In this document: one piece after another, positions 11,475 through 24,085 of the stretch
Position numbering within the stretch: the stretch's first letter is position 1
How the letters are laid out: the number at the start of each line of letters is the position of its first letter
The notes under the pieces: model-generated
The model's database searches: none
What the model was told of the DNA's origin: nothing
What the model saw: the letters and a program-made list of their open reading frames with translations, nothing else
Position numbers and translations under genes: made by a program
Source: Phytobacter palmae
GTDB taxonomy: Bacteria > Pseudomonadota > Gammaproteobacteria > Enterobacterales > Enterobacteriaceae
DNA: 64,000 nucleotides
Assembly: GCA_900112785.1 (NCBI GenBank)
Contig: FONB01000001.1
Span: 464,033-528,032 of the forward strand
Reading direction: 5' to 3'

Positions 11475-11933
11475 ATGTTCCGTGGAGCTACATTAGTCAA
11501 TCTCGACAGCAAAGGCCGATTAGCCGTGCCGACCCGTTATCGGGATTTGCTGCTGGAGAAAGCTTCCGGTCAGATGGTTTGCACCATTGACATTCGTCAC
11601 ACCTGCCTGCTGCTTTACCCCTTACCCGAATGGGAAATTATTGAGCAAAAATTGTCGCGTCTGTCGAGCATGGATCCGCAAGAGCGCCGTGTACAACGTC
11701 TCTTGCTGGGGCATGCCAGCGAATGTCAGATGGATAACGCAGGGCGCTTATTAATCGCGCCTGTTTTGCGGCAACATGCCGGGCTGACGAAAGAAGTGAT
11801 GCTGGTCGGACAGTTCAATAAATTCGAGCTGTGGGACGAAACGACCTGGTATCAACAGGTCAAGGAAGATATCGACGCTGAGCAAACGGGCACTGAAATA
11901 CTTTCAGACCGGTTGCAGGATTTGTCTCTGTAA
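11475..11933 (+). CDS. mraZ: Transcriptional regulator MraZ
   Basis: Ring-forming DNA-binding repressor of the cluster. The 152-residue product holds two tandem SpoVT/AbrB-like domains, each with a [13 protein letters not shown]-like or [13 protein letters not shown] signature. It is the first gene after the mra promoter and its operator repeats, which supports autoregulation. The stop overlaps the possible starts of rsmH. No abnormality. Confidence 0.97.
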   Translation: MFRGATLVNLDSKGRLAVPTRYRDLLLEKASGQMVCTIDIRHTCLLLYPLPEWEIIEQKLSRLSSMDPQERRVQRLLLGHASECQMDNAGRLLIAPVLRQHAGLTKEVMLVGQFNKFELWDETTWYQQVKEDIDAEQTGTEILSDRLQDLSL

Positions 11934-11935
11934 TG

Positions 11936-12877
11936 ATGATGGAAAATTTTAAACACACAACGGTGCTACTGGATGAGGCCGTTAATGGCCTGAACATTCG
12001 TCCGGATGGCATATACATTGATGGCACTTTTGGCCGCGGTGGTCACTCACGCCTGATCCTCTCCCATCTGGGAGCGGAAGGACGTCTGCTGGCTATTGAC
12101 CGTGACCCGGAAGCGATTGCCGTCGCAAAAACTATTGATGATCCCCGCTTTTCCATCGTACATGGTCCTTTTTCCGCGCTGGCTGAGTATGTCAGCGAGC
12201 GTGGCCTCACCGGTAAGATCGACGGAATCCTGCTTGATCTTGGGGTCTCTTCCCCGCAACTCGATGATGCTGAACGCGGTTTTTCTTTTATGCGTGACGG
12301 TCCGCTTGACATGCGTATGGATCCCACGCGCGGTCAGTCTGCTGCCGAGTGGTTACGAACGGCCGATGAAGCCGACATCGCATGGGTAATAAAAACCTTT
12401 GGTGAAGAGCGCTTTGGTAAACGCATCGCGCGCGCCATCGTTGAGCGTAACCGTGAGGAGCCGATGACCCGCACCAAAGAGTTGGCTGCGGTGGTGGCGG
12501 CAGCGACACCGGTGAAAGATAAATTCAAACATCCTGCGACCCGTACCTTCCAGGCGGTTCGCATCTGGGTAAACAGTGAACTGGAGGAGATAGAGCAGGC
12601 GCTAAAAAGCTCGATCGATGTCCTGGCCCCGGGCGGTCGGCTTTCGATCATCAGTTTTCACTCGCTGGAAGACCGCATTGTAAAACGTTTTATGCGTGAG
12701 CAAAGCCGTGGTCCGCAGGTTCCGGCTGGATTACCGATGACGGAAGAGCAACTCAGGAAACTGGGTGGACGTCAGTTACGAGCATTAGGCAAGTTGATGC
12801 CGGGCGAAGAAGAAGTGGCTGAGAATCCACGTGCCCGTAGTTCAGTTCTGCGTATTGCAGAGAGGACGAACGCATGA
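11936..12877 (+). CDS. rsmH: 16S rRNA (cytosine-1402-N4) methyltransferase
   Basis: Class I S-adenosylmethionine methyltransferase (formerly MraW) that modifies C1402 in the ribosomal P site. It contains the SAM-binding [10 protein letters not shown] and AIDRDPEA motifs near residues 30-60 and the conserved [14 protein letters not shown] segment. Three ATGs stand in a row at 11933, 11936 and 11939. The middle one gives the 313-residue family length and follows the mraZ stop directly. The 3' end overlaps ftsL by four bases. Confidence 0.96.
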   Translation: MMENFKHTTVLLDEAVNGLNIRPDGIYIDGTFGRGGHSRLILSHLGAEGRLLAIDRDPEAIAVAKTIDDPRFSIVHGPFSALAEYVSERGLTGKIDGILLDLGVSSPQLDDAERGFSFMRDGPLDMRMDPTRGQSAAEWLRTADEADIAWVIKTFGEERFGKRIARAIVERNREEPMTRTKELAAVVAAATPVKDKFKHPATRTFQAVRIWVNSELEEIEQALKSSIDVLAPGGRLSIISFHSLEDRIVKRFMREQSRGPQVPAGLPMTEEQLRKLGGRQLRALGKLMPGEEEVAENPRARSSVLRIAERTNA

Positions 12878-13239
12878 TCGGCAGAGTGTCAGAGACCCTT
12901 AGCAAAGTTAAAGTGTCGTTAGGAAGCAACGAGCGCCATGCCTTGCCTGGCGTGATCGGCGATGACCTTTTGCGATTTGGGAAACTGCCACTCTGCTTGT
13001 TCATTTGCATCATCATGACGGCGGTGACGGTTGTCACCACTTCGCATCATACGCGCCTGTTGACGGCTCAGCGTGAACAACTCGTGCTGGAACGTGATGC
13101 GCTGGATATCGAATGGCGCAACTTGATCCTTGAAGAGAATGCGCTCGGCGATCATAGCCGGGTTGAGCGGATCGCGACCGAGAAGTTGCAAATGCAGCAT
13201 GTCGATCCATCCCAGGAAAATATTGTTGTACAGAAATAA
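12874..13239 (+). CDS. ftsL: Cell division protein FtsL
   Basis: Small bitopic membrane protein of the septal FtsQLB complex that activates FtsWI. 121 residues, identical in length to E. coli FtsL. It has a short cytoplasmic N-terminus, one membrane segment (about 38-57, [17 protein letters not shown]) and a periplasmic heptad-rich coiled coil (about 60-110). The ATG overlaps the rsmH stop (ATGA). ftsI follows after 15 bp. Confidence 0.97.
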   Translation: MIGRVSETLSKVKVSLGSNERHALPGVIGDDLLRFGKLPLCLFICIIMTAVTVVTTSHHTRLLTAQREQLVLERDALDIEWRNLILEENALGDHSRVERIATEKLQMQHVDPSQENIVVQK

Positions 13240-13254
13240 GGAACCACGCGACGC

Positions 13255-15024
13255 ATGAAAGCCGCAGCGGTGAAAACGCCAAAACCGAAACGCCAGGAAG
13301 AACAGGCCAGCTTTGTGAGCTGGCGTTTTGCCTTGCTTTGCGGCTGCATTTTGCTGGCGCTGGGCTTTTTGCTGGGTCGCGTGGCGTACTTGCAAATTGT
13401 GAACCCCGATATGCTGGTGCGCGAAGGGGATATGCGCTCTCTGCGCGTACAGGAAGTCGCGACCTCGCGCGGTATGATCACCGATCGTTCTGGCCGCCCG
13501 CTGGCAGTGAGTGTGCCGGTTAAAGCTATTTGGGCCGACCCAAAAGAGGTGCAGGATGCTGGCGGCGTAACGCTCGATAATCGCTGGAAAGCCCTGTCTG
13601 ACGCATTAACTATCCCGCTCGATCAACTCTCCTCGCGCATTAATGCTAACCCGAAAGGGCGCTTTATCTATTTAGCGCGTCAGGTGAACCCCGACCTTGG
13701 CGAGTACATCAAAAAACTTAAATTGCCGGGCATTCACCTTCGCGAAGAGTCCCGCCGTTATTATCCTTCGGGCGAAGTAACTGCTCACCTCATCGGCTTT
13801 ACTAACGTCGACAGTGAAGGTATCGAAGGGGTCGAGAAAAGCTTTGATAAGTGGCTTACCGGTCAGCCGGGTGAGCGTATTGTACGTAAAGACCGTTATG
13901 GCCGGGTAATTGAAGATATCTCTTCCACCGACAGCCAGGCGGCGCATAACCTTGCGCTGAGTATTGATGAACGTCTACAGGCACTGGTCTATCGCGAGCT
14001 GAACAATGCGGTGGCATTTAACAAAGCGGAATCGGGCAGTGCCGTGCTGGTGGATGTGAACACCGGCGAAGTGCTGGCGATGGCGAACAGTCCCTCTTAC
14101 AACCCGAACAATTTCACCGGTACCGCGAAAGATGCCATGCGTAACCGGGCGATTACTGACGTCTTCGAACCGGGTTCGACGGTTAAACCCATGGTCGTGA
14201 TGACCGCTCTCCAGCGTGGTGTCGTCACGCCTAACACCGTATTGAACACCATCCCTTATCGAATTAACGGCCATGAAATCAAAGACGTGGCCCGCTACAG
14301 CGAATTGACCCTGACCGGGGTATTACAGAAGTCGAGTAACGTTGGTGTTTCTAAACTGGCGTTAGCGATGCCGTCCTCAGCGTTAGTAGATACTTACTCA
14401 CGTTTTGGGCTGGGAAAAGCGACCAATTTGGGGTTGGTCGGAGAACGCAGTGGCTTATTTCCTCAAAAACAACGGTGGTCTGACATAGAGAGGGCCACCT
14501 TCTCTTTCGGCTACGGGCTGATGGTAACGCCGTTACAGTTAGCGCGAGTCTATGCAACCATCGGCAGCTATGGTGTTTACCGCCCGCTGTCGATAACCAA
14601 AGTTGATCCACCTGTTCCAGGCGAACGTATCTTCAATGAATCTATCGTACGTAATGTCGTACATATGATGGAGAGTGTTGCCCTGCCTGGCGGCGGCGGT
14701 GTAAAAGCAGCGATTAAAGGTTACCGCATCGCGATTAAGACCGGTACGGCGAAGAAGGTGGGGCCCGATGGCCGCTACATCAACAAATACATTGCTTATA
14801 CCGCGGGTGTTGCGCCCGCCAGTAATCCACGCTTTGCGCTGGTGGTCGTTATTAACGATCCACAAGCAGGTAAATACTACGGTGGCGCCGTTTCTGCGCC
14901 GGTGTTTGGTGCCATCATGGGCGGTGTTTTACGCACCATGAACATCGAGCCGGATGCGCTGACAACGGGCGATAAGAATGAATTCGTAATTAATCAAGGC
15001 GAGGGTACAGGTGGCAGATCGTAA
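13255..15024 (+). CDS. ftsI: Septal peptidoglycan transpeptidase, penicillin-binding protein 3
   Basis: Cross-links septal peptidoglycan in the divisome with FtsW. The 589-residue protein has an N-terminal membrane anchor (about 24-44), a pedestal domain and a transpeptidase domain with all three active-site motifs: S308TVK, S360SN and K495TGT. It is one residue longer than E. coli FtsI. The 3' end overlaps murE by 14 bases. No change that would suggest beta-lactam resistance was noted in the motifs. Confidence 0.98.
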   Translation: MKAAAVKTPKPKRQEEQASFVSWRFALLCGCILLALGFLLGRVAYLQIVNPDMLVREGDMRSLRVQEVATSRGMITDRSGRPLAVSVPVKAIWADPKEVQDAGGVTLDNRWKALSDALTIPLDQLSSRINANPKGRFIYLARQVNPDLGEYIKKLKLPGIHLREESRRYYPSGEVTAHLIGFTNVDSEGIEGVEKSFDKWLTGQPGERIVRKDRYGRVIEDISSTDSQAAHNLALSIDERLQALVYRELNNAVAFNKAESGSAVLVDVNTGEVLAMANSPSYNPNNFTGTAKDAMRNRAITDVFEPGSTVKPMVVMTALQRGVVTPNTVLNTIPYRINGHEIKDVARYSELTLTGVLQKSSNVGVSKLALAMPSSALVDTYSRFGLGKATNLGLVGERSGLFPQKQRWSDIERATFSFGYGLMVTPLQLARVYATIGSYGVYRPLSITKVDPPVPGERIFNESIVRNVVHMMESVALPGGGGVKAAIKGYRIAIKTGTAKKVGPDGRYINKYIAYTAGVAPASNPRFALVVVINDPQAGKYYGGAVSAPVFGAIMGGVLRTMNIEPDALTTGDKNEFVINQGEGTGGRS

Positions 15025-16498
15025 TTTGCGCGACCTTCTTGCTCCGTGGGTGCCAGGCGCGCCGGAGCGAGCACTGCGAGAAATGACACTCGACAGCCGG
15101 GTAGCGGCGTCGGGTGATCTTTTCGTGGCAGTCGTGGGTCATCAGGCGGACGGGCGTCGATATATCCCGCAGGCGATTGCGCAAGGTGTGGCTGCCATTA
15201 TTGCCGAGGCGAAAGATGAGGCCTCCGATGGCGAAATACGCGAGATGCATGGCGTACCGGTTATCTATCTGAGCCAGTTAAATGAGCGTCTTTCTGCGCT
15301 GGCGGGGCGTTTTTATAACGAACCTTCTGAGCAACTGCGCCTGATTGGCGTGACCGGCACTAACGGTAAAACCACCATCACACAGTTGCTGGCGCAATGG
15401 AGTCAGTTGCTTGGCGAAACCAGTGCGGTGATGGGCACAGTGGGGAATGGTCTGCTGGGCAAAGTTATACCATCGGAAAATACCACCGGTTCCGCCGTTG
15501 ATGTACAGCATGTGATCGCAAGCCTTGCGCAGCAAGGTGCAACCTTCGCCGCGATGGAAGTCTCCTCTCACGGATTGGTTCAGCACCGCGTGGCGGCATT
15601 GAAATTCGCTGCGTCTGTCTTTACGAATCTGAGCCGCGATCATCTGGACTATCACGGCGATATGACCAATTACGAAGCGGCCAAATGGCTGCTGTTCTCT
15701 GCCCACCATTTCGGCCAGGCCATCGTTAACGCTGATGATGAGGTCGGACGCCGTTGGTTAGCGAATCTGCCTGATGCGGTTGCCGTGTCGATGGAAGGCC
15801 ATATCAATCCGGATTGCCATGGCCGCTGGCTTAAGGCGAGTGACGTGGTATACCACGACAGCGGTGCCACTATCCGCTTTACCTCCTCGTGGGGCGAAGG
15901 CGAGATTGAAAGTCGTCTGATGGGAGCCTTTAACGTCAGCAATCTGCTGCTTGCGCTGGCGACGCTGCTGGCGTTGGGTTATCCACTGACCGATTTACTC
16001 AACACTGGCGCACGTCTGCAGCCAGTTTGCGGGCGTATGGAAGTGTTCAGTGCGCCGGGCAAACCTACTGTGGTGGTGGATTATGCGCATACGCCGGACG
16101 CGCTGGAAAAAGCGCTGCAGGCGGCACGACTGCACTGCACCGGGAAACTGTGGTGCGTATTTGGCTGCGGTGGCGATCGCGATAAAGGCAAGCGTCCTCT
16201 GATGGGCGCTATTGCCGAGCAGTTCGCTGATATTCCGGTCGTGACGGATGACAACCCGCGAACCGAAGAGCCGCGTGCCATCATCAACGATATCCTTGCG
16301 GGAATGCTGGATGCGGGCCGCGCCCATGTAATGGAAGGTCGCGCAGAAGCGGTCACCAACACCATCATGCAGGCGAAAGAAAATGACGTTGTCCTGCTCG
16401 CAGGCAAAGGCCACGAAGATTATCAGATTGTTGGTAACCACCGTCTCGATTATTCAGACCGTGTAACCGCAGCGCGTCTGTTGGGAGTCATCGCATGA
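15011..16498 (+). CDS. murE: UDP-MurNAc-L-Ala-D-Glu:meso-diaminopimelate ligase
   Basis: Adds the third peptide residue to the peptidoglycan precursor. 495 residues, starting at GTG (15011) inside the ftsI 3' end, as in E. coli. The ATP-binding GTNGKTT is at residues 116-122. A DNPR motif near 414 is the signature for meso-diaminopimelate rather than lysine specificity, confirming a Gram-negative type wall. The lysine in YEAAKWLLF is the one expected to be carbamoylated. It overlaps murF by four bases. Confidence 0.98.
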   Translation: MADRNLRDLLAPWVPGAPERALREMTLDSRVAASGDLFVAVVGHQADGRRYIPQAIAQGVAAIIAEAKDEASDGEIREMHGVPVIYLSQLNERLSALAGRFYNEPSEQLRLIGVTGTNGKTTITQLLAQWSQLLGETSAVMGTVGNGLLGKVIPSENTTGSAVDVQHVIASLAQQGATFAAMEVSSHGLVQHRVAALKFAASVFTNLSRDHLDYHGDMTNYEAAKWLLFSAHHFGQAIVNADDEVGRRWLANLPDAVAVSMEGHINPDCHGRWLKASDVVYHDSGATIRFTSSWGEGEIESRLMGAFNVSNLLLALATLLALGYPLTDLLNTGARLQPVCGRMEVFSAPGKPTVVVDYAHTPDALEKALQAARLHCTGKLWCVFGCGGDRDKGKRPLMGAIAEQFADIPVVTDDNPRTEEPRAIINDILAGMLDAGRAHVMEGRAEAVTNTIMQAKENDVVLLAGKGHEDYQIVGNHRLDYSDRVTAARLLGVIA

Positions 16499-17853
16499 TT
16501 AGCGTAACGCTTAGCCAGCTCAGCGGCATTTTGCACGGTGAATTGCATGGTGCAGACGCAACCATTGAAGCTGTCACTTCCGATACCCGTAAGTTGACCT
16601 CAGGTTGCCTTTTTGTGGCGCTGAAAGGTGAACGTTTCGATGCCCATGATTTCGCTGATAAAGCGAAAGAGGGGGGGGCTGGTGCGTTGCTGGTCAGTCG
16701 CAAACTGGATATCGACCTGCCGCAACTGGTGGTGAAGGATACTCGTCTCGCGTTTGGCGAACTGGCGGCCTGGGTTCGCCAGCAGGTGCCTGCTCGCGTT
16801 GTGGCGCTGACAGGCTCTTCCGGCAAAACGTCGGTGAAAGAGATGACGGCCGCCATCCTCAGTGAGTGTGGCAATACGCTTTATACCGCCGGAAATCTGA
16901 ACAATGACATCGGTGTGCCGATGACCCTGCTGCGTCTGACAAGAGAACATCAGTACGCGGTGATTGAACTTGGCGCTAATCATCAGGGCGAGATTGCCTG
17001 GACCGTGGCGCTGACCCGCCCGGAAGCGGCGCTGGTTAACAACCTTGCGGCAGCGCACCTGGAAGGGTTTGGTTCTCTTGCCGGCGTGGCAAAGGCCAAA
17101 GGCGAGATTTATACCGGTCTGCCTGATAACGGCATTGCCATTATGAATGCTGACAATAATGACTGGCTGAACTGGCAGAACATTATCGGCAATCGCAAAG
17201 TCTGGCGCTTTTCGCCAAATGCCGCCAACAGCGATTTTACCGCGACCAATATTCATGTGACCTCTCACGGCACCGAATTTACCCTGCAAACGCCGACGGG
17301 CGGCATTGATGTCACGTTGCCATTGCCTGGGCGTCACAATATCGCCAATGCGCTGGCCGCAACTGCGCTGGCGATGGCGGTAGGGGCTCCGCATGACGCT
17401 GTGAAAAAAGGTCTGGCCAATCTGAAAGCGGTTCCGGGGCGTCTTTTCCCCGTGCAACTTGGCGAAAATCAATTACTGCTGGACGACAGCTATAACGCGA
17501 ATGTGGGGTCTATGACGGCGGCGGCACATGTATTAGCCGAAATGCCAGGTTATCGAGTCATGGTTGTCGGCGACATGGCGGAGTTGGGTGATGAAAGCGA
17601 AGCGTGTCATGTTCAGGTGGGAGAAACGGCAAAAGCTGTTGGTATCGACCGCGTGTTAAGCGTCGGCCAGCTCAGTAAAGCCATCAGTGATGCCAGCGGC
17701 GTCGGCGAGCATTTTGATGATAAGGCGGCAATGATTGCGCGTTTAGAGGCGCTTATTGCCGAGAAGCAAATTATTACCATTCTGGTGAAAGGTTCACGTA
17801 GTGCCGCCATGGAAGAGGTTGCACGCGCATTACAGGAGAAAAGGGCATGTTAG
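16495..17853 (+). CDS. murF: UDP-MurNAc-tripeptide:D-Ala-D-Ala ligase
   Basis: Adds the D-Ala-D-Ala dipeptide made by Ddl, completing the pentapeptide precursor. 452 residues with the ATP-binding loop TGSSGKTS at 106-113 and the usual three Mur-ligase domains. It overlaps both neighbours (ATGA at the murE junction, seven bases with mraY). Codons 59-62 are written with a run of eight Gs (about 16671-16678), an uncommon homopolymer inside an essential gene; the frame is intact. Confidence 0.98.
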   Translation: MISVTLSQLSGILHGELHGADATIEAVTSDTRKLTSGCLFVALKGERFDAHDFADKAKEGGAGALLVSRKLDIDLPQLVVKDTRLAFGELAAWVRQQVPARVVALTGSSGKTSVKEMTAAILSECGNTLYTAGNLNNDIGVPMTLLRLTREHQYAVIELGANHQGEIAWTVALTRPEAALVNNLAAAHLEGFGSLAGVAKAKGEIYTGLPDNGIAIMNADNNDWLNWQNIIGNRKVWRFSPNAANSDFTATNIHVTSHGTEFTLQTPTGGIDVTLPLPGRHNIANALAATALAMAVGAPHDAVKKGLANLKAVPGRLFPVQLGENQLLLDDSYNANVGSMTAAAHVLAEMPGYRVMVVGDMAELGDESEACHVQVGETAKAVGIDRVLSVGQLSKAISDASGVGEHFDDKAAMIARLEALIAEKQIITILVKGSRSAAMEEVARALQEKRAC

Positions 17854-18929
17854 TTTGGCTGGCCGAACATTTGGTCAAATATTATTCCGGCTTTAACGTC
17901 TTCTCCTATTTGACGTTTCGCGCCATCGTCAGCCTGCTGACCGCGCTCTTCATCTCTTTATGGATGGGGCCGCGCATGATTGCCCGTCTGCAAAAACTCT
18001 CTTTTGGTCAGGTTGTGCGTAACGATGGCCCGGAGTCGCATTTCAGTAAACGCGGTACGCCGACCATGGGCGGCATCATGATTCTGACAGCGATCGTGGT
18101 GTCCGTTTTGCTGTGGGCTTATCCGTCCAACCCATACGTCTGGTGCGTTCTGGTTGTTCTGGTTGGCTACGGTATCATTGGCTTTGTTGATGACTACCGC
18201 AAAGTGGTGCGTAAAGACACTAAGGGGCTGATTGCCCGCTGGAAATATTTCTGGATGTCGGTGATTGCGCTGGGCGTCGCGTTCGCGCTCTACCTTGCGG
18301 GCAACGATACGCCAGCCACCCAGTTGGTGGTGCCGTTCTTTAAAGATGTCATGCCGCAATTGGGTATTTTCTACATCCTGCTTGCTTATTTCGTGATTGT
18401 GGGAACAGGTAACGCGGTCAACCTGACTGATGGTCTTGATGGACTTGCGATTATGCCCACTGTGTTTGTGGCTGCGGGCTTTGCACTGGTTGCCTGGGCG
18501 ACCGGTAACATGAACTTCGCCAGTTATCTGCACATTCCGTATCTGCGTCATGCGGGCGAGCTGGTTATTGTCTGTACGGCAATTGTAGGCGCAGGGCTGG
18601 GATTCCTGTGGTTTAACACCTACCCGGCTCAGGTCTTTATGGGGGATGTGGGCTCCCTGGCGTTAGGTGGTGCGCTGGGCATTATCGCCGTGCTGCTGCG
18701 TCAGGAGTTTCTGTTGGTCATTATGGGCGGCGTCTTCGTCGTCGAAACCCTGTCTGTCATTTTGCAGGTTGGGTCGTTCAAATTGCGTGGTCAGCGTATT
18801 TTTCGTATGGCGCCGATTCACCATCACTATGAACTGAAAGGCTGGCCGGAACCGCGCGTTATTGTGCGCTTCTGGATTATTTCGCTGATGCTGGTCCTGA
18901 TCGGTCTGGCAACGCTCAAGGTACGTTAA
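17847..18929 (+). CDS. mraY: Phospho-N-acetylmuramoyl-pentapeptide transferase
   Basis: Integral membrane enzyme that transfers phospho-MurNAc-pentapeptide to undecaprenyl phosphate, forming lipid I. 360 residues with about ten hydrophobic segments. The Mg-binding acidic motifs are visible: FVDDYRKV (about residues 114-121) and [10 protein letters not shown] (about 190-199). An [11 protein letters not shown] histidine motif lies toward the C-terminus. It is embedded between murF and murD. Confidence 0.98.
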   Translation: MLVWLAEHLVKYYSGFNVFSYLTFRAIVSLLTALFISLWMGPRMIARLQKLSFGQVVRNDGPESHFSKRGTPTMGGIMILTAIVVSVLLWAYPSNPYVWCVLVVLVGYGIIGFVDDYRKVVRKDTKGLIARWKYFWMSVIALGVAFALYLAGNDTPATQLVVPFFKDVMPQLGIFYILLAYFVIVGTGNAVNLTDGLDGLAIMPTVFVAAGFALVAWATGNMNFASYLHIPYLRHAGELVIVCTAIVGAGLGFLWFNTYPAQVFMGDVGSLALGGALGIIAVLLRQEFLLVIMGGVFVVETLSVILQVGSFKLRGQRIFRMAPIHHHYELKGWPEPRVIVRFWIISLMLVLIGLATLKVR

Positions 18930-18931
18930 TC

Positions 18932-20248
18932 ATGGCAGATTACCAGGGTAAAAAAGTCGTCATTATTGGTCTTGGTCTGACGGGACTCTCGTGCGTGGAA
19001 TTTTTCCGCGCGCGCGGCGTTACGCCGAAAGTGATGGATACCCGCGTTTCACCGCCGGGGCTGGATAAGCTACCGGAAGAGGTGGAGCGCTATCTTGGTG
19101 GTCTGAATGATGACTGGCTCCTGGCGGCCGATCTGATCGTTGCGAGTCCGGGGATTGCCCTGGCGCATCCATCGCTGAGCGCAGCGGCAGATGCGGGTGT
19201 CGAGATAGTGGGTGATATTGAGCTTTTCTGCCGTGAAGCGCAGGCGCCGATCGTGGCGATCACCGGGTCGAACGGTAAAAGCACGGTCACGACGCTGGTT
19301 GGCGAAATGGCGAAATCCGCCGGCAAAAACGTTGGTATCGGAGGCAATATTGGCCTGCCCGCGCTTATGCTGCTGGAGTCTGCCTGCGATCTCTATGTCC
19401 TTGAGCTTTCCAGCTTTCAGCTCGAAACCACATCCAGCCTGCATGCGGCGGCGGCGACCATTCTCAACGTTACCGAAGATCATATGGACAGGTATCCGTT
19501 TGGTCTCCAGCAGTACCGCGCGGCAAAACTGCGTGTTTATGAAAATGCGAAAGTTTGCGTAGTGAATGCAGATGACGCGCTGACCATGCCGGTGCGTGGC
19601 GCGGATGAGCGCTGCGTCAGTTTTGGCGTGGATGTCGGCGATTACCATCTCAATCGTCAGCAGGGTGAAACCTGGCTGCGCGTAAAAGGCGAGAAGGTTC
19701 TTAACGTTAAAGAGATGAAGCTTAGCGGCCAGCATAATTATACGAATGCACTGGCGGCACTGGCCCTGGCCGATGCAGTGGGGTTACCACGTGCCAGCAG
19801 CCTGAAGGCGTTGACTACGTTTACCGGGCTGGCGCACCGCTTCCAGTTGGCGCTGGAGCACAACGGCGTGCGCTGGATTAACGATTCCAAAGCGACCAAC
19901 GTTGGTAGTACTGAGGCGGCACTGAACGGCCTGCATGTGGATGGCACGCTTCACCTGCTGCTCGGCGGTGACGGTAAATCGGCAGACTTCTCTCCACTGA
20001 AACGCTATCTCGAAGGCAGCAATGTTCGCTTGTATTGCTTTGGCCGTGATGGTGCGGAGCTGGCTGCGTTGCGTCCGGAAATTACTGACCAAACGCAGGA
20101 TATGGAACAAGCGATGCGCCTGATTGCGACACGGGTGCAACCGGGCGATATGGTGTTGTTATCCCCCGCCTGCGCCAGCCTCGATCAATTTAAGAATTTT
20201 GAACAGCGTGGCGATGTCTTTACCCGCCTGGCGCAGGAGTTAGGTTGA
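18932..20248 (+). CDS. murD: UDP-MurNAc-L-Ala:D-glutamate ligase
   Basis: Adds D-glutamate to UDP-MurNAc-L-alanine in the cytoplasm. 438 residues: an N-terminal Rossmann domain ([16 protein letters not shown]), the ATP loop [10 protein letters not shown] (about 109-118), then the central and C-terminal Mur-ligase domains with ELSSFQLE. It begins 2 bp after mraY, and its stop overlaps the ftsW ATG by one base. Confidence 0.98.
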   Translation: MADYQGKKVVIIGLGLTGLSCVEFFRARGVTPKVMDTRVSPPGLDKLPEEVERYLGGLNDDWLLAADLIVASPGIALAHPSLSAAADAGVEIVGDIELFCREAQAPIVAITGSNGKSTVTTLVGEMAKSAGKNVGIGGNIGLPALMLLESACDLYVLELSSFQLETTSSLHAAAATILNVTEDHMDRYPFGLQQYRAAKLRVYENAKVCVVNADDALTMPVRGADERCVSFGVDVGDYHLNRQQGETWLRVKGEKVLNVKEMKLSGQHNYTNALAALALADAVGLPRASSLKALTTFTGLAHRFQLALEHNGVRWINDSKATNVGSTEAALNGLHVDGTLHLLLGGDGKSADFSPLKRYLEGSNVRLYCFGRDGAELAALRPEITDQTQDMEQAMRLIATRVQPGDMVLLSPACASLDQFKNFEQRGDVFTRLAQELG

Positions 20249-21492
20249 TGCGTTTAAGTCTCCCCCGCCCGAGAATGCCCCACCTGCCAGGATTTGGGAT
20301 CCTGAGCTGGTTGTTTGGTGCATTAAAAGGTTGGGTGATGGGTTCACGCCAGAAAGACAATGACAGTCTGGTCATGTACGACCGCACGCTGTTCTGGCTG
20401 ACGCTTGGCCTGGCGGCGATCGGATTCATTATGGTGACATCGGCATCCATGCCCGTAGGACAGCGGCTGACGGCGGACCCGTTCTTCTTTGCCAAACGTC
20501 ATGCGCTGTATCTGTTTCTGGCGTTTTGTCTGGGGCTGGTAACGCTGCGGTTGCCGATGGAGTTCTGGCAGCGCTGGAGTTCGGTAATGCTGGTGGCCGC
20601 CATTGTCATGCTGTTGGTTGTTCTGGTGGTGGGCAGCTCAATTAACGGGGCGTCGCGCTGGATTGACCTGGGTGTAATGCGTTTCCAGCCTGCGGAATTT
20701 ACCAAGCTGTCGCTGTTTTGTTATCTGGCGAATTACCTGGTCCGTAAGGTTGATGAGGTGCGCAATAACCTGCGCGGGTTCCTTAAGCCGATGGGCGTCA
20801 TTATGGTGCTTGCCGTGCTACTGCTGGCTCAGCCCGACCTGGGTACTGTGGTTGTGCTCTTTATTACGACGCTGGCGATGTTATTCCTGGCCGGGGCAAA
20901 ACTGTGGCAGTTCATCGCCATTATCGGCTCTGGTATCGCAGCGGTGATTTTGCTGATTCTGGCTGAGCCATACCGTATTCGTCGTGTGACATCGTTCTGG
21001 AACCCCTGGGATGATCCTTTTGGCAGCGGCTACCAGCTGACGCAATCGCTGATGGCATTTGGTCGCGGTGAGCTGTGGGGACAAGGACTTGGGAACTCAG
21101 TACAAAAGCTGGAGTATCTGCCCGAAGCACATACCGACTTCATCTTCGCCATCATCGGCGAAGAACTGGGTTATATCGGTGTGGTACTGGCACTTTTAAT
21201 GGTATTCTTCGTCGCTTTCCGCGCCATGTCCATCGGACGCAAAGCGCTGGAAATTGATCAGCGGTTTTCTGGTTTCCTGGCCTGCTCGATTGGCATTTGG
21301 TTCAGCTTCCAGGCATTAGTAAATGTCGGCGCTGCCGCAGGTATGCTGCCGACTAAAGGGCTGACTCTGCCGCTCATCAGTTATGGCGGCTCCAGTTTAT
21401 TGATTATGTCGACGGCAATCATGCTGTTGTTACGAATTGATTATGAAACGCGTCTGGAAAAAGCCCAGGCGTTTACACGAGGTTCACGATGA
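20248..21492 (+). CDS. ftsW: Septal peptidoglycan polymerase FtsW
   Basis: SEDS-family glycosyltransferase working with FtsI to make septal peptidoglycan from lipid II. It has about ten membrane segments and the conserved motifs [10 protein letters not shown] and [17 protein letters not shown] in the large periplasmic loop. The open frame starts at TTG 20245. The ATG at 20248 overlaps the murD stop (TGATG) and gives 414 residues, the E. coli length, so I take that start. The 3' end overlaps murG by four bases. Confidence 0.96.
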   Translation: MRLSLPRPRMPHLPGFGILSWLFGALKGWVMGSRQKDNDSLVMYDRTLFWLTLGLAAIGFIMVTSASMPVGQRLTADPFFFAKRHALYLFLAFCLGLVTLRLPMEFWQRWSSVMLVAAIVMLLVVLVVGSSINGASRWIDLGVMRFQPAEFTKLSLFCYLANYLVRKVDEVRNNLRGFLKPMGVIMVLAVLLLAQPDLGTVVVLFITTLAMLFLAGAKLWQFIAIIGSGIAAVILLILAEPYRIRRVTSFWNPWDDPFGSGYQLTQSLMAFGRGELWGQGLGNSVQKLEYLPEAHTDFIFAIIGEELGYIGVVLALLMVFFVAFRAMSIGRKALEIDQRFSGFLACSIGIWFSFQALVNVGAAAGMLPTKGLTLPLISYGGSSLLIMSTAIMLLLRIDYETRLEKAQAFTRGSR

Positions 21493-22556
21493 GCGGTCAA
21501 CCGAAGCGGTTAATGGTGATGGCAGGCGGTACCGGCGGACATGTTTTCCCCGGGCTGGCGGTTGCGCACCATTTAATGGATCAGGGCTGGCAAGTACGCT
21601 GGCTCGGAACCGCCGATCGCATGGAAGCCGATTTAGTACCGAAGCACGGTATTGAGATTGACTTCATCCGTATTTCCGGTCTTCGCGGTAAAGGGGTAAA
21701 AGCCCTGTTGCTTGCGCCGGTGAGAATTTTTAACGCCTGGCGTCAGGCGCGCGCGATTATGCAGCGCTTTAAGCCAGACGTGGTGTTGGGTATGGGGGGA
21801 TATGTCTCCGGCCCTGGCGGTTTAGCCGCATGGTCGCTGGGTATTCCCGTCGTACTGCATGAGCAAAATGGCATTGCAGGGCTGACCAACAAATGGCTGG
21901 CGAAGATCGCCACCAAAGTCATGCAGGCTTTCCCGGGCGCATTCCCGAAGGCAGACGTGGTAGGAAACCCGGTACGTGTGGATGTACTGGCACTGCCATT
22001 GCCACAAGAACGTTTGCCGGGGCGTGAAGGGCCGGTACGGATTCTGGTCGTGGGTGGTTCGCAGGGGGCGCGCGTACTGAATCAGACCATGCCGCAGGTC
22101 GCGGCAAAACTGGGCAGCACGGTGACTATCTGGCATCAGAGCGGAAAAGGAGCTCAGCAAGCCGTTGAGCAGGCTTATGTCGATGCTGGTCAGCCTCAGC
22201 ATAAAGTGACCGAATTTATTGATGATATGGCGCAAGCCTATGCCTGGGCGGATGTCGTGGTATGCCGTTCCGGCGCACTGACGGTGAGTGAGATCGCTGC
22301 CGCTGGCCTTCCAGCGTTATTTGTTCCGTTCCAGCATAAGGATCGACAGCAGTACTGGAATGCACTGCCGCTGGAAAAAGCAGGCGCAGCGAAGATTCTG
22401 GAACAGCCGCAATTTACGGTCGATGCCGTGGCAGAGACACTTGCGGGCTGGAACCGGGAAGCATTACTGGAAATGGCTGAGCGTGCACGCGCCGCCGCCA
22501 TTCCCGATGCCACTGAACGGGTGGCAAATGAAGTGAGTCTTGCAGCACAGGCTTAA
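21489..22556 (+). CDS. murG: UDP-GlcNAc:lipid I N-acetylglucosaminyltransferase
   Basis: Peripheral membrane glycosyltransferase converting lipid I to lipid II. 355 residues, GT-B fold, with the glycine-rich membrane-side loop GGTGGH at residues 13-18 and a second G loop ([12 protein letters not shown]). The C-terminal UDP-GlcNAc pocket includes [11 protein letters not shown]. It overlaps ftsW by four bases and is followed by a 56-bp gap with a hairpin before murC. Confidence 0.97.
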   Translation: MSGQPKRLMVMAGGTGGHVFPGLAVAHHLMDQGWQVRWLGTADRMEADLVPKHGIEIDFIRISGLRGKGVKALLLAPVRIFNAWRQARAIMQRFKPDVVLGMGGYVSGPGGLAAWSLGIPVVLHEQNGIAGLTNKWLAKIATKVMQAFPGAFPKADVVGNPVRVDVLALPLPQERLPGREGPVRILVVGGSQGARVLNQTMPQVAAKLGSTVTIWHQSGKGAQQAVEQAYVDAGQPQHKVTEFIDDMAQAYAWADVVVCRSGALTVSEIAAAGLPALFVPFQHKDRQQYWNALPLEKAGAAKILEQPQFTVDAVAETLAGWNREALLEMAERARAAAIPDATERVANEVSLAAQA

Positions 22557-22561
22557 TACTG

Positions 22562-22580
22562 GCGACGCCTTTTGCGTCGC
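22562..22580. repeat. Hairpin in the murG-murC gap
   Basis: GCGACGC (22562-22568) pairs perfectly with GCGTCGC (22574-22580) over a 5-nt loop. There is no T run, so it is more likely an mRNA processing or stability element within the cluster than a terminator. Confidence 0.45.
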
Positions 22581-22612
22581 GCGAATTTGAAGTGGTAGAT
22601 GGCGTTTAGAGA

Positions 22613-24085
22613 ATGAATACACAACAACTGGCGAAACTGCGTTCAATCGTGCCCGAGATGCGTCGCGTTAGGCACATTCACTTTGTCGGCATTGGCGGTG
22701 CTGGCATGGGCGGTATTGCCGAAGTTCTGGCTAACGAAGGCTATCAAATCAGCGGTTCTGATTTGGCGCCGAATCCGGTAACGCAGCAGTTGGCGTCGCT
22801 TGGCGCGACAATCTATTTCAACCATCGCCCGGAGAACGTTAGCGATGCAAGTGTTGTCGTGGTGTCCAGCGCGATTGCGGCAGATAACCCGGAAATCGTC
22901 GCCGCTAATGAAGCGCGCATCCCTGTGATTCGCCGTGCCGAAATGCTGGCCGAGCTTATGCGCTTTCGCCACGGTATCGCTATCGCCGGTACGCATGGTA
23001 AAACGACAACCACGGCGATGGTTGCCAGCATTTATGCCGAAGGCGGGCTTGATCCTACCTTTGTGAATGGCGGTCTGGTGAAAGCGGCAGGCGTACATGC
23101 TCGTCTGGGCAACAGCCGTTATTTGATTGCGGAAGCAGACGAGAGTGATGCGTCATTCCTCCATCTGCAGCCGATGGTGGCGATTGTCACCAATATCGAA
23201 GCTGACCATATGGATACTTACCAGGGCGACTTCGAGAATTTAAAAACGACCTTTATCAATTTCCTGCATAACCTGCCGTTCTATGGCCGAGCGGTGATGT
23301 GCGTGGACGATCCAGTTATTCGCGAATTACTTCCGCGCGTGGGTCGTCAGCTCACTACGTACGGCTTTAGTCAGGATGCGGATGTGCGCATTGAAAAATA
23401 TCAGCAGCAGGGCGCACAAGGGCATTTCACCCTGATTCGTCAGGACAAGCCGGAGCTGCATGTCACGCTGAATGCGCCTGGTCGCCATAATGCGCTTAAT
23501 GCAGCGGCTGCGGTCGCGGTGGCGACTGAGGAAGGCATCGACGACGAAGACATTCTGAGCGCGCTGGAGAGCTTCCAGGGCACCGGGCGTCGTTTTGATT
23601 TCCTTGGTGAGTTTCCGCTGGAGTCCGTGAACGGTAAACCAGGGACTGCGATGCTGGTGGATGATTACGGTCACCATCCGACGGAAGTGGATGCCACCAT
23701 TAAAGCGGCCCGCGCAGGCTGGCCGGATAAAAATCTGGTGATGGTATTCCAGCCGCATCGCTTTACCCGTACACGCGATCTGTATGACGATTTTGCCAAC
23801 GTTCTGACGCAGGTAGATTCGCTGCTGATGCTGGATGTTTACCCTGCGGGCGAAACGCCGATCCCTGGTGCAGATAGCCGTTCCCTGTGTCGTACCATTC
23901 GTGGTCGTGGAAAAATCGATCCGATTCTGGTATCCGACCCGGCGCAAACCGCGGCAATGCTGGCGCCGGTCCTGACCGGTAATGATTTAATTCTTATCCA
24001 GGGCGCGGGCAACGTCGGCAAGATTGCACGTCAACTGGCAGAAGTGAAACTCAGGCCGCAACAGGAGGACGAGCGCAATGGCTGA
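22613..24085 (+). CDS. murC: UDP-N-acetylmuramate:L-alanine ligase
   Basis: Adds the first amino acid to UDP-MurNAc. 490 residues with an N-terminal nucleotide domain ([17 protein letters not shown]), the ATP loop AGTHGKTTT (125-133) and the C-terminal domain ending LAEVKLRPQ. It follows the only sizeable gap in the mur block and overlaps ddlB by eight bases. Confidence 0.98.
   Translation: MNTQQLAKLRSIVPEMRRVRHIHFVGIGGAGMGGIAEVLANEGYQISGSDLAPNPVTQQLASLGATIYFNHRPENVSDASVVVVSSAIAADNPEIVAANEARIPVIRRAEMLAELMRFRHGIAIAGTHGKTTTTAMVASIYAEGGLDPTFVNGGLVKAAGVHARLGNSRYLIAEADESDASFLHLQPMVAIVTNIEADHMDTYQGDFENLKTTFINFLHNLPFYGRAVMCVDDPVIRELLPRVGRQLTTYGFSQDADVRIEKYQQQGAQGHFTLIRQDKPELHVTLNAPGRHNALNAAAAVAVATEEGIDDEDILSALESFQGTGRRFDFLGEFPLESVNGKPGTAMLVDDYGHHPTEVDATIKAARAGWPDKNLVMVFQPHRFTRTRDLYDDFANVLTQVDSLLMLDVYPAGETPIPGADSRSLCRTIRGRGKIDPILVSDPAQTAAMLAPVLTGNDLILIQGAGNVGKIARQLAEVKLRPQQEDERNG

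Noticed and set aside
16600-17472. 290-codon minus-strand frame opposite murF
   Set aside because: Fully inside a conserved essential gene, arginine- and histidine-rich, no start signal.
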